Source of the DNA: Massospora cicadina
Lineage: Eukaryota > Entomophthoromycota > Entomophthoromycetes > Entomophthorales > Entomophthoraceae
Direction: 5' to 3'
Length of the DNA stretch: 64,000 bases
Assembly: GCA_022478985.1 (NCBI GenBank)
Contig: JAKSZP010014873.1
Span: 16,435 to 80,434, forward strand
Under the pieces are notes generated by a model that was not told the DNA's origin, made no database searches, and saw nothing but the letters and a program-made list of their open reading frames with translations. Every line of letters begins with the position of its first letter. The first letter of the stretch is position 1. Both the position numbers and the translations under genes were made by a program. Positions 9,140-21,299 of this stretch are shown here, piece by piece.

Positions 9140-12100
9140 TCTTGTTGCCAGCAGGAACGCCACTTATGGGGAGGGGAGGGAACGTGTGAAGGGGCCGTAG
9201 CCACTATTGAGCACGTGTGGAGGAAGGCTTCTGATTTGATGAACCAGACTGGGAACCAGGAGGAGACCAGCTGTCGGTGACGCGGTGGGAGATATCCAAA
9301 CATCCACACTTGAAAGTGGTCCACCAAATGAGACCAGAATCTGTGGACAGTTTCTGGGAGGGTGGGGGTGGAGCCTGCATTGGCATCTAAGACAATCGTG
9401 TGGATAGTCCACATGGCGATTGCAACCACCAGAGCATGGAGGGAGGGGGGAGGGGGAGGCCATTGATGAAGCAAACATATCTCTTGACAGACTGAAGGGA
9501 TGCGTTTGATTCTGGCCTAGCAGACGTTGGACTTCGCGCCATATCACTTTAGAGGTGAGGCACCTCTCCAGGCGGTGGAACAGCGTTCCATACTGTCCAC
9601 ACACGACACATGATGAGTGTAAAGTGTTAGAGCGCTAAGCTGTACGATACGCCCGCCTCAGGCAGCGCCACACATGGGAGCGGACTTGAGGCTGCAACAG
9701 AGGATGGTGTGCGTATTTCCAGATAGTCTTTTGGGTCTCAGTGGAATAAGGGATGTCCATCATGTCCAGGTAGTCCACCCTGGATAGGACTTGGGGTCGA
9801 ATGGGGATCACGCCATCATGGATGGGTAGCCCCTGTACCTCTTGTGTGAACTGAGGAGAGGGGAGGCCTCTTTGGGTTGTATGTCCACTAATATGAATTC
9901 TCAACTCTGTGCTTCGCATGGAGAGTAGGATTCGTTTGTAGTGGTTTTTAGTCCCGTGAGGACCTGTGGCTGATGTGTGTGATGCGAGGTATTTCATTAG
10001 TGAGTGGGGGTTTGATGAATTGTTGAGGCCCAAGGCTTGGGAGAAGTTGGAGCGGGCCGCGCGGGACCAGTGTTGGGATGGGAGTGTAGGAGCAGTGACG
10101 GCCGCGATCCAGGTGCCCAGGATCTTGGCAGCATGGGCTTTGAAGTCAAGCAGGCCCATGCCACCTTGATGATGAGGGCCAAACATGACCTCTAGCCGTA
10201 CTGGTGGAGGGCGGCCTGGCCAAAGCCATCCTTGCATCAAAGCATACAGAGATTTGAAGAAGCTTGGGGAGAAGGGGATGGCGTGGGCTCCAAACCAGAC
10301 TTTGGATAGGAGCATAGAGTTGGCAAGAACAACCCTGCCAGTGAGGGTAGTAGGGTGGGCTCTGAGAGAGGCGATTCGCTTCGTCACGTTGTCCAGTATA
10401 TGGCACTCCATTACTGCTGACGCGTATCCGCCTTCCTTCATCCACACGTCCAGATGGCATACCGGTCCTATGATAGAACATGGCACAATGGGGAGTACCA
10501 GTGAAGCGGTGTGTGTTGAGTTAGTAAGGCGTGGACGTGGGCGAGCAGATGGGCCGGGTTGGGAACTACTTTCTGGGGCCCAGCAGTTCTGAAACTGACC
10601 AAGGAGGATGATTTTGGTTTTGGAGGCGTTCAGTGCCGCATTGCTTACCCGGGAATATTCCTGGATGAGGGCTTCAAGCGCGCATGCATCTTTGTTATTA
10701 GACACCCCCACCACGCAATCATCTGCAAATGCCATCATCTTGACTGGGGTTTGGCCTGGCACATGGACCCCAGTGAGGTGGGCATTCACATTACGCAGTA
10801 GTGGGTCAAGGCTGAAGTTGTATAAGAGTGGGCTGAGGGGGTCCCCTTGTCGCAGGCCCCTTTGAGGGCGGACTACTTCCGTTATGAAGCCTGGGCCACG
10901 CACTGCCATTGTTGCAGATTCCATGAGCAGCATCACCCAGTTTATGAAGCGGGGGGGGTAGGCGGAAATGTTGGAGGCAGGCCCTTAGGTATTCCCAGTT
11001 TACTCTATCGTAGGCCTCTTGTTGGTCCAAGAATACAAGTGCCCCAGAGGCTGTGGACTGACACACATGAGCCATAGAGTGCACGTTATCCCAAATTGAC
11101 CTTCTGGGGATGAAACTGAATTGTTCTGGGGAGATGGTGGCAGATGCTACAGTCCCTAAACGGTTAGCCATGATTTCTGTTAAAATTTTGGTGTCTGTGT
11201 TTGTTAGAGAAATGGGGCGCCAGTTGGCTAAGTCAAGCCTATCCCCTTTCTTGAAAAGTGTGACAGTAAAGACCTCATGTCCTCCTGGTAGGAGGCGCGT
11301 TTCCAACAGGCTTTGATTGAGTGAGGCTAGCAGCAATGGGGATATATATTTATAATATTTTTTGTAGAACTCATATGGAATGCCATCTGGGCCTGGGCAT
11401 TTTCAGTTTGGCGCACCGCGAATGGCTGTCCATAATTCATTCAGAGTAATTAATTCATTATTTCCGGGTATCAGAAAATGGTGCGGATATGAGCTCAGTT
11501 GAGAAATTCCACCATTTTGGCCAGCTGAATTGGTTCATCTCGGTATAACTCGGAGTAATATCTTTGCATTTCAATTGCCACTTCAGCTGGTGTGTCCACA
11601 ATGGAATTATCCGATCTTCGAACCTGTGTGCAGGCCACGCTCTGGCATGGTGCAAAAAAATTTTTAAGAAGTATGCGGTGCACTTGTCACCTTTAGTGAT
11701 TCATGTGGCCCTGTATTGGACACAAACATGATGTTTGTGTTGGCTTTCAAGTGCATTGAGGTGGGCGGCTGCCTCCACCTACTTCCGGCCCCATGCAGGG
11801 CTATATCCTGTGGCTGGAATGTTGGACTCCAAGTGGGCCAATTCCACCAGTGCGCGCACTATAACCGCCGATGTGGCTTGTGAGCATCTGGAGGAGAGAT
11901 GGCGATAGTGGCGGATGGTGTCTTCTTTGAAAGTACCCCATGTGGAAATGGGGTCCGTGCAAAATGGTGCAACAAACAATTTTGCCAAAGTTGCCTCTTC
12001 CACCCACGTGGAAAATCCTGGCGACGCGAGCTTGGGGGGCAGATTTTGCACCAATGTGGGGCCTTAGCAACTGTGATGGGTAAGTGGTATATTATCGAGA

Positions 12101-12787
12101 CCAGTTGGTGGTCAGAGAATTCCATTTTCATTGTTTTGAAGTGGGAGATGTGGGGTTGGAATTTCGCCATCTTTAGAATAAGGTCGATGTGGGTCATGGA
12201 CCTTAATTGGCTGTTGTGGACATGGGGACATGTCATGTTTTCAAGCAGTGGGGCATGTCATGGCAGCACATCCATTAACCCAAGGGTGGCTTTTAGAACG
12301 CGTAGTTCTACATGACCCTGTGGGGTGTGGGGTGAGGGTGGCCACCAGTTATTGGTGAGGTTAGCCAACAATTCATGTCGCCAACTAGGAAATAATTAGG
12401 GGGTAGCGGGAGGGATTTGACCAGCAAGAAAAATTCCTGATGCTTGTGTGCACCGTTTGGGGTGATAATGTTGACAATTGTGTGTGCAACGTCAGCCCAC
12501 GAGAAGGTGACAATGAGCACTCATCCATTTAGGAATGTTTCTAAGGATGTGAATTTGAAAAAATTGTTTTTCTGAATTAGCACCCCACAGTGCTTCAACC
12601 AAAAGGATAGGGATGGTAGAAGCATTGTTTTCCAAGCTTCCTCAGAACCTCGTGGACAGTGGGACTACTGGATGGCCAGGATATCCATGGTTAAATTGTA
12701 TTGTAAAAAACTCAGTTTCCTAGCCCGGGATGGGGAGGCCTTGCGTCCAGAGATATTCAGCATCCCTAGTTTGAAGGTTTCCCCCAT
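9140..12787 (-). pseudogene. LINE-A ORF2: endonuclease, RT, zinc knuckle (A3)
   Basis: The ATG at 12787-12785 lies nine bases past the ORF1 TAA. The endonuclease (12787-11850) keeps GDMNCW, THIDLIL and FSDHQLV. The RT (11340-10500) keeps NWRPISLTNTD, GFIPRR-like FSFIPRRS, AYDRVNWEYL, GLRQGDPLSPLL and AFADDCVVG with the catalytic DD. The C-terminal part has CVVCGQYGTLFHRLERC (C-x2-C-x7-H-x4-C) near 9600. A G-homopolymer at 10951-10958 causes a frameshift between the fingers and palm. An intact 433-residue stretch spans 9635-10936. It is inactive but well preserved. Confidence 0.8.
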
Positions 12788-12793
12788 TGCACC

Positions 12794-14204
12794 TTAAGTG
12801 TGAAGGGGTGGGCCCTTGGGCCCACCAGCCTCTTCCAGGTCCCCACGGGCTTTCACAGCAGCGTGGGTGTTAGCGGCAACGCTAATGGGGTTTTTGTTGA
12901 TTTTTGCAGAAAGAGTCGCGTTGGCTTTAGCCTTTGCTTTTTGTTTTCCCAACGTCAGACAAATTTTTTGCGGTGCGGATAAGTACAGTGCACCCGTCGA
13001 GTGGGGCAAAAAAAATTTTCAGTTTGGATAGGTCCCAAGTCAGTTTTGACTGGAGCTTGGGTGCAGCGATTGGGTGAGATTGAATCTCCCATCAGATCCT
13101 CAGATTGAGTGGCCCGCTCAGCATGGGCCTCCCAATCTGATTGGGTGATGGATTCCCGAGTCACTTCCACCTTGAAGGTCTCCATGTCCTCCTGGCGTTG
13201 TGAGTGTGGGATGGTGGTGTTGGCCTTGGCCGCTTCCTTGGCCGCAGCCCTATGGGCCTGCTTGGCCTTCTTCCACTCCTGTGGGGAGATGGGCTTTACC
13301 AATAGGTAGCAGCCTTGTGCTCCCCATGGGAAAGCCTCCTTGGTGTTTGCAGTTGGTTCGTCTTGTGCCTCTCCGCTGGTCATGGCCGCGAGGGGTGCTC
13401 TTGGAATGTGACGCCCTCCTTGATGGGGCATGCGTGCGCCTTATGGCTGAACGCATCACAGTGGGTACAAATGGGGGGCGCGCTGTCCACGGTTACCCGG
13501 AATGGGTGGGTGGTATGCCCTGCAATGTCAATAAAGGTGGAGTGCAGGATCTGGGTTAGGTCCTTTGCGATCTCCTCAGTTGGGGTCAGAACTGCGATGG
13601 CTTTGCCGGTGCACAGGTGTGGCATCAGCATGAAATGTTGCATTTTGAAAGTATGTATTTTGCCATATATGGCGAGACCATCTTTCAGGTGTTGCTCCAA
13701 AATGTCATGTTTTACCGTAGTAGGCAAAAAGTCAAACGTGAGGAAAATTTGGGTGATTTTGTCCATCTGGTGCATTTGGTTTCAACGACCTGTTGCCCTT
13801 CGGGGAGGTCAACCACTATGCGCACTGCTGCAGCCTCATCTGCTGCTATTTTGCTTTTGAAACCTAGTCCAGCCAACTGCACAACATGGAGTGAGGTGCA
13901 ACGTACACCGCGGTCAGGAAAGTTTTGTGTACATCTTCACAAAATTTTTTCCATAAGGCCGTTTTTTGGATGTCCAGATACTCACGGAAACTGAATTCCA
14001 CCAATGAAAGTGGCTGGGAGTGCGGCGTGTTGATGTACTGGTTGCATCATGCTTGCCACACAGTATCTCCGGGGAAATTGTGACCGCCAGTTTTTTAAGA
14101 TTTTTTTTCTATTCTGCCAGATTCTCCGGGGCGTTTTTTAATGTTAAGGCCGCGATCCATCCACCTGCTCCTCTTGCCTTGCTTGCCCAACTGCTCCCTG
14201 ACAT
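12794..14204 (-). pseudogene. LINE-A ORF1 protein (A3)
   Basis: It starts at the conserved ATG (14204-14202) and ends at TAA (12796-12794). The zinc knuckle is intact in this copy: CTHCDAFSHKAHAC, C-x2-C-x4-H-x4-C, near 13430-13475. The RRM-like part (LTFDFLPTTVKHDILEQ) lies at about 13690-13745. One base is missing near 13385 relative to A2 (CTCGCGGCC against CTCAGCGGCC), which shifts the frame just after the knuckle. Further breaks lie in the N-terminal third. This copy best shows the ancestral knuckle. Confidence 0.75.
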
Positions 14205-14315
14205 GGGCGCAGACTAATCTCTTCTATGAGAAAATCAAACTAGATTCAGTCTTGAATTGTATAGGTTGCATATGTGTTTGCAACGAGAAAGAAAAGTTTG
14301 AAATAATGAATTTAA

Positions 14316-16620
14316 TTACTCTGAACGAATTATGGACAGCCATTCACGGTGCGCCAAACTGAAAATGCCCAGGCCCAGATGACATTCCATATGAGTTCTA
14401 CAAAAAATATTTTAAATATATATCCCCACTACTGTTGGCTTCACTTAACCAAAGCCTGTTGGAAACGCGCCTCCTACCAGGAGGACATGAGGCCTTTACT
14501 GTCACACTCTTCAAAAAAGGGGATAAGCTTGACTTAGCCAACTGGCGCCCCATTTCTCTAACAAACACAGACACCAAAATTTTAACAAAAATTATGGCTA
14601 ACCGATTAGAGACTGTAGAATCTACCACCATCTCCCCAGAACAATTTGGTTTCATCCCCAGAAGGTTGATTTGGGATAACGTACACTCTGTGGCTAATGT
14701 ATGTCAGTCCACAGCCTCTGGAGCACTTGTATTCTTGGACCAACAAAAGGCCTATGATAGAGTAAACTGAGAATACCTCAGGGCCTGCCTCCATCAATTC
14801 CGCCTACCTTCTCGCTTCATCAACTGGGTGATGCTGCTCACAGAATCTGCAACAATGGCAGTGCGTGGCCCTGGCTTCCTAACAGAAGTAGTCCGCCCTC
14901 AAAGGGGCTTGCGACAAGGGGATCCCCTCAGCCTACTCTTATACAACTTCAGCCTTGACCCACTACTGCAAAATGTGAACGCCCAACTCACTGGGGTCCA
15001 TGTGCCAGCCCAAGCCCCAGTCAAGATATTGGCATTTGCAGATGATTGTGTGGTTGGGGTGTCTAATAATCAAGATGCACGCGCGCTTGAAGCTCTCATC
15101 CAGGAATATTCCCGGGTAAGCAACGTGGCACTGAACGCCTCCAAAACCAAAATCATCCTCCTTGGTCGATCTCAGAACTGCTGGGCCCCAGCAATTAGTT
15201 CCCACCTGGCCCATCTGCTCGCCCACGTCCATGCCTTACTAACTCAACACACACCGCTCCACTGGTGCTCCCCTTCGTGCCATGTCCTACCATAGGACCG
15301 GTGCGCCACCTGGGCATGTGGATGGAGGCAGGTGGATACGCATCAGCAGTAATGGAGTGCCATATTCTGGACAACGGGATGAAGCGAATCGCCTCTCTCA
15401 GAGCCCACCCTACTTCCCTTACTGGCAGGGTTGTTTTAGCAACTCTATGCTCCTATCCAAAGTCTGGTTTGGAGCCCACGCCATCCCCTTCTCCCCAAGC
15501 TTCTTCAAATCCTTGTATGCCTTGCTGCAAGGATGGCTTTGGTCAGGCCGCCCTCCACCAGTGCGGCTAGAGGTCATGTTTGGCCCTCATCATAATGGTG
15601 GCATGGGCCTGCTTGACTTCAAACCCATGCTGCCAAGATCCTGGGTGCCTGGATCGCGGCTGTCACCGCTCCTACACTCCCATCCCAACACTGGTACCGA
15701 ACAGCCTGCTCCATCTTCTCCCAAGCCTTGGGCCTCAACAATCCATCGAACCCCCACTCCCTGATGAAATACCTCGCATCACACACATCGGCCACAGGTC
15801 CTCACGGGACAAAAACCCACTACAAACGAATCCTACTCTCCATGCAGAGCGCAGAGTGGGGAATTCGTATTAGCGGACATACACCCCAAAGAGGCCGCCC
15901 CTCTCCTCAGTTCACACAAGAGGTACAAGGGCTACCCATCCATGATGGCGTGATCCCCATTCGGCCCCATGTCCTATCCAGGGTGGACTACCTGGACATG
16001 ATGGACATCCCTTATTCCATTAAGACCCAAAAAAAAATCTGGAAATATGTACATCACCCTCTGTTGCAGCCTCAAGTCCGCTCCCATGTGTGACGCTGCC
16101 TGAGGCAGGTGTATCATACAGCTGAGCGCTCTAACACTTTACACTCATCCTGTGTCATGTGTGGCCAGTATGGAACGCTGTTCCACCGCCTGGAGAAGTG
16201 CCCCACCTCTAAAGTGATATGGCGCGAAGTTCAACGTCTGCTGGCCAGGATCAAACGCATCCCTTCAGTCTGTAAAGAGATATGTTTGCTCTATCAATGG
16301 CCTCCTCCCTTCCACCCTCCCTCCATGCTCTGGTGGTTTCAATCGCCATGTGGACCATCCACACGATTGTCTTAGATGCCATTGCAGGCTCCACCCCCAC
16401 CCTTCCAGAAACTGTCCACAGATTCTGGTCTCATTTGGTGGACCACTTCCAAGCATGGATGTTTGGATACCTTCCACCGCGTCACCAACAGCTGGTCTCC
16501 TCATGGTTCCCAGTCTGGTTCATCAAATCAGACCCCTTCCTCCACACGTGCTCAATAGTGGCTACGGCCCCTTCACACGTTCCTCCCCCTCCCCATAAGT
16601 GGCGTTCCCACTAGCAACAA
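14316..16620 (+). pseudogene. LINE-A ORF2 C-terminal part: RT and zinc knuckle (A2)
   Basis: This is the continuation of A2 ORF2 after A3. RT blocks: KGDKLDLANWRPISLTNTD (near 14518), QFGFIPRRLIWDN, FLDQQKAYDRVN (14730-14767), GLRQGDPLSLLLYN and AFADDCVVGVSNN (near 15030). The thumb and C-terminal region continue in three frames to CVMCGQYGTLFHRLEKC near 16155 and a hydrophobic/aromatic tail. A stop at 14768-14770 (TGA for a conserved Trp codon) and frameshifts near 15290 and 15760 kill it. Confidence 0.78.
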
Positions 16621-17181
16621 GAGACAGCATCGCTTCTCTGGGGTGCCTCCCCTGTACTAAGTTTATCTGTCTTGAGTCATATTTGGAAGTTTCCCTCCCA
16701 TGGTCAGCCTTCCCCGCAATAAATTCAAAAATATATTTAAAAATAGGAGCAATTGCCCCAACAGTTCTTTTATTTATTTTATAAATACAGCTACGTTTCT
16801 CTGTCCCGCTCATCTTTTTCTAAAAACCCTCCTCTCTTAATCGCCCATTTAGCTTATATACATCAGCTGCAGGTGATACTATTTCTCATTGCTTGGGTTA
16901 TTCTATTCCGCTGATTTTCCTCAAATTTGACTTGTTATTTTTAATCCGCTGTTGCCCTATTTGTAGGCGATTTACTTTATATTTGTTAAACATTAACATC
17001 GCCTTATTGCCTTATCGCCTTATATAGAGGCGATCCAATAAACTCATTATATCTAATAAGACTCATTATATCTCAATATCGCCTCAGCTCAAGACAATTA
17101 AATATTCATAACTGATACTGTGATTGGCGGTTTCTGCCCAGCTTTCCAAGACTATCATCCAGTCATATCAAAGTTGCGACA

Positions 17182-17197
17182 TTACCCCCTCCTTGAC
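17182..17197 (-). promoter_or_regulatory. G1 polypurine tract
   Basis: Just inside the 3' LTR the minus strand reads AAGGAGGGGGTAA. It is a purine tract of the type that primes plus-strand synthesis in LTR elements. It fixes the element's orientation as minus. Confidence 0.78.
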
Positions 17198-17211
17198 TGG
17201 ATGATAGGATC

Positions 17212-18431
17212 CTATTGTTTATAAGGTCTGAGGAACTTCGCATGTACTTGATTAATGATCTGACCACTGATAGGATCCTTAATAGTATACGCGTTGACTC
17301 CAGTCTTCTCTATTATATAAAATGGACCTATCCAAATACTGGCAAGTTTATGCTTCCAGATGAATCCATGATGATCATGAAAGAGAACCATATCACCTTC
17401 CTTGAATGACTTCAATCCACTATGGCATGTCTGATCAGCTGCCTGATTCTTAATCTTCTTAGCCAAACTGAAGGAATATGCTTCAGTTTGTAGCTCGATC
17501 AGAATGTTCACAAGGTTAGTTAAATAGCTGTGGGGTTTTAATCCACCAGTGTCTTCCACACATGCATAAAGCAACGTCAGAAGAGCCAGGTGTTGGCCAT
17601 ATAGTAATTGGAATGGACTCTTTCACATGGTGGAATGGTAACTAATGTTATACGCAAACATGGTGGTGGAAAGGAGGGAGCTCCAATCAGAAGGGCGATC
17701 CATTACTAATTTTCAGAGTATGTTCACCAGAGTTCCATTCACTTGTTTGACCATTCCATTGGACACAGGGTGGTATGGGGTCATCAGAACTCCGCAGATC
17801 CCCATAAGCTTGTTCAATTTAGGAAGTATGTGTGTGGTGAAGTTGGTGCCATTATCAGTGAGAATAAACTGAGGACAACCGTTCCATTGAATAATGCATT
17901 CTAGCACAAATTTAGCCACCATAATGGCCCCCAGATCTCGTATCACCCAAGCTTTGACCCACCAGGTCAAGTGGTCGATAGCCACTAGAATGTACTACAA
18001 CGGTTGGCTCCTGTTGGCAAGGGCCCAATGACATTGAGGGAGACTGTATGCCAAGCAAAATGGGGTTTCACTAACCGATATGACTTCATACAATGGAACG
18101 GCTTCTCCACTTGGCACTGATGGCAACAAGAAATAGTTTCAAGCACATCAAAACTCATACTTTCCCAATAGTACCGTGGGCGTAACAACTCCATAGTTTT
18201 ATGCACACCACCATGCCTGACCGCCCTGTGAGCGCTCATAATGATTCCCAGCTGTGCGGAGGGCCACAGGAAATTCACTGTAGAATTGCCAATTTGTTTA
18301 TACAGTTCTCCATCCTGTTGGAAGGTATTTGAGTGCAATTTGTTTAACATTTTGATTATTTGAGGTGGTTCGTCGTAATATTTTCTACTGAACATCTTAT
18401 CATACATCACAACACTAAGATCCTCTGTCAC
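17212..18431 (-). pseudogene. Gypsy integrase (G1)
   Basis: In coding order it has a zinc-binding N-terminus (HRAVRHGGVHKTMELL, then CCHQCQVEK, 18230-18120). The catalytic core follows, with VIGPLPTG, IDHLTWWVKAW and LTDNGTNFTTH (second D, near 17865). The third block reads SNGMVKQVNGTLV near 17735, where related G3 has AVERANG, so the catalytic E appears to be K here. The C-terminal part at 17212-17574 includes DMVLFHDHHGFIWKHKLASIWIGPFYI. Frame breaks near 17985 and 17600 separate the pieces. No chromodomain is visible. Confidence 0.78.
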
Positions 18432-19353
<922 letters not shown>

Positions 19354-20536
19354 GATACCTGTATGTCGCGCTTACCATTAGGGGTAGCCATTTTACTGAT
19401 GGCCTCCACCTTATCCAGTTGTGGCTGCAGCCCAGTTGAGTCTACCACAAACCCCAGGTATTCTAGCTGATATTTGAAAAAGTTACGCTTTTGAGTTTTA
19501 ATTTTAATGTTTGCCTCAGACAGCCGGTGGAATACTGCTTCAAGGTGGTCTAGGTGCTCCAAAAAGGTTTGAGAGAAAATGTTAATATCATCAAGGTATA
19601 CTAGGACGCATGACAGCTTCAGGTAGCCAAGAATAATGTCCATGGCCCGCTAAAAAGTAGCAGGAGCATTACACAGTCCTTGAGGCATCTGTGTCAGTTG
19701 AAAAAGGCCTTTAGAGGTGATCACAGCGCATTTTTCCTGTTCCACCAAGGGTAACTCGATTTGCCAGTAGCCTGATATTAAGTCCATTGCAGAAAAGTAG
19801 TGGGCAACCCATAATTGGTCCAGGGTGTCATCGATTCTTGGCAAGGGGTACAAATCTTTCTTTGTAATACTGTTGAGTTTCCAATAGTCTATTACTACCC
19901 GGTTGGTGCCATACTTCTTTTTTACTATCATAACAGTAGAAACCCATGGGCTCTTGGATGTCTCAAGCATCCCTTGTTGTAATAACTTGTCAATTTCTTC
20001 AGTAACCACATCTTCCACTGCCTGAGAGCGGCGAATCAGTTGAGACCTTATCAGAGGATGATCCCCAGTGTCCAATCGATAAACCACCCCTTGAGCACAC
20101 CCTAAATCGTGATCATCAACAGCAAAAATTCACTTGTATTTCTGAAATAAAGCCATTGCTTGATCTTTTTGTTCATCCGTTAATCCTGTTAAATTACTCC
20201 ATGGTACCACCATTAGTACATCAACCATAGGTTCAAGCGGTAGTCCAAATTCATCCAATGATTCAAAATCATGATCCTGGCGGACTTCTTCTATAGGAAT
20301 CAGATGTAGATATGCAATAGTTTGGTGGCAGCGGATTTGCATTGGTTTGCTCTGTAGGTTTTCTAATAAAACCTTTATCTCCCCATGTCCTGGGAGGATA
20401 ATTCCTGGAGCCACATGTGGCTCAAACCATGTTTAATGATAGAGCCCAATAACTTCACCGTATAACCCACTTGGCACTTCTACCTCTAACTCAGTATTCA
20501 CTAAGACTTGATGACCAGAAGGAATGGATATGGGCC

Positions 20537-21025
20537 CTACCACTCAAAGAGGTATCCCTTGTTTTCATAGATCTGCTGAGGAAGGGCCTGAGTTTTGCGC
20601 TTCAGTTGATGGTAGCAAACAGGCCATACCCTGTCACAATAGGTGAGGTTGATATGACTTGTATGCGCCGGGTCTTTTGGTACTCCCCTAGTAGTAAAAT
20701 AAATTGGGATCCGTTGACCCAGGATGTTGAGGGCCTCCTCCATCATATCAAAAATAGCCCCAAAATGATGCAGAAAAGCGGTCCCTATTAAAATGTCATA
20801 GTGTTCATTTGGTAACACAAATGCTGGAGCCACAATGACAATGGACCTGAATCGCAGAGGTAGCGCACTATAAGCTCCCTCAGAGACAGTGCTTACAGCT
20901 CCAGCAGTTCCATAAACCATGCGATGGTCTACATCAGGTTTCAGCATTAATTTTTGCATTGACTTAGTGGAAACTATATTGACTGGAGCACCAGTATCAA
21001 TTATAGCGCGAACTCTATTTTTCAC
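20537..21025 (-). pseudogene. Gypsy aspartic protease (G1)
   Basis: An open stretch of 162 codons carries the retropepsin active site IIDTGAPVNIVS (residues 8-19). It also has YGTAGAVSTVSEGAYSALPLRF and the second conserved strand YDILIGTAFLHHFGAIFD. The enzyme would cut the Gag-Pol polyprotein. The stretch itself has no stop, but its link to gag and RT is broken, so I class it as part of a dead pol. G3 (55373-55843) and G2 (41861-42086) carry clear relatives. Confidence 0.8.
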
Positions 21026-21299
21026 AACAAAAATATCACAGTAGGTACACTCAAAAAAATAGAATATTGGCTGTTTAATACATGAACATTTATGGGCTCT
21101 CTTTTCCCAAGAAAATTCTTAATCCCCTCTCCAACTTGGGGGTACTCTCTGAAAATGGCATCTACTGGAAGGGTGATGTTTACTCCTTTTCAGAGTTGGC
21201 GCATCCGTGGCAGGATCAAGTTGATCTGAGGACGCTTGATCAAGCATTTGACAGGTGTAGGGATTTGATTGTCTGAAGGATTCTTCTTCTGCCGCCATC

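Larger units (their letters stand above)
9030..14299 (-). mobile_element. LINE family A, copy A3 (full length, nested in A2)
   Basis: This complete 5.27-kb minus-strand copy inserted into the middle of LINE-A2. The TSD gaaataatgaatttaa is exact over 16 bp (9014-9029 and 14300-14315). The 5' end is at 14299 (hairpin 14265-14284). The 3' end is at 9030, with the tail TCCCATGGTCAGCCTTCCCC then ACAATAAATTT. Because host and insert belong to the same family in opposite orientation, the locus forms multi-kilobase inverted repeats with the halves of A2. Confidence 0.9.
6178..16727 (+). mobile_element. LINE family A, copy A2 (full length, split by A3)
   Basis: This plus-strand non-LTR retrotransposon is flanked by an 18-bp TSD, aaaatatatttaaaaata (6160-6177 and 16728-16745), which lies inside the G1 3' LTR. 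Its sequence is 6178-9013 plus 14316-16727. A3 is inserted between, with its own 16-bp TSD. It carries the 5' hairpin, ORF1, ORF2 (endonuclease, RT, C-terminal zinc knuckle) and the 3' tail TCCCATGGTCAGCCTTCCCC ending in AATAAATTCA. There is no poly(A) run. Stops and frameshifts make it inactive. Confidence 0.9.
6050..17181 (-). repeat. G1 3' LTR, split by LINE-A2
   Basis: The LTR pieces 6050-6177 and 16746-17181 together align with the 5' LTR at 29457-30021. The terminal bases are TG at 6050 and CA at 17181. The split point carries the LINE-A2 duplication aaaatatatttaaaaata. The outermost three bases (TGT) are extra compared with the 5' LTR copy and probably come from the spacer next to the primer site. 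The LTR has many ATCGCC or GGCGAT motifs (see findings). Confidence 0.85.

Noticed and set aside
17212..17409. Plus-strand open frame beside the G1 LTR as a gene
   Set aside because: The minus strand encodes the integrase C-terminus here, which explains the open reading.
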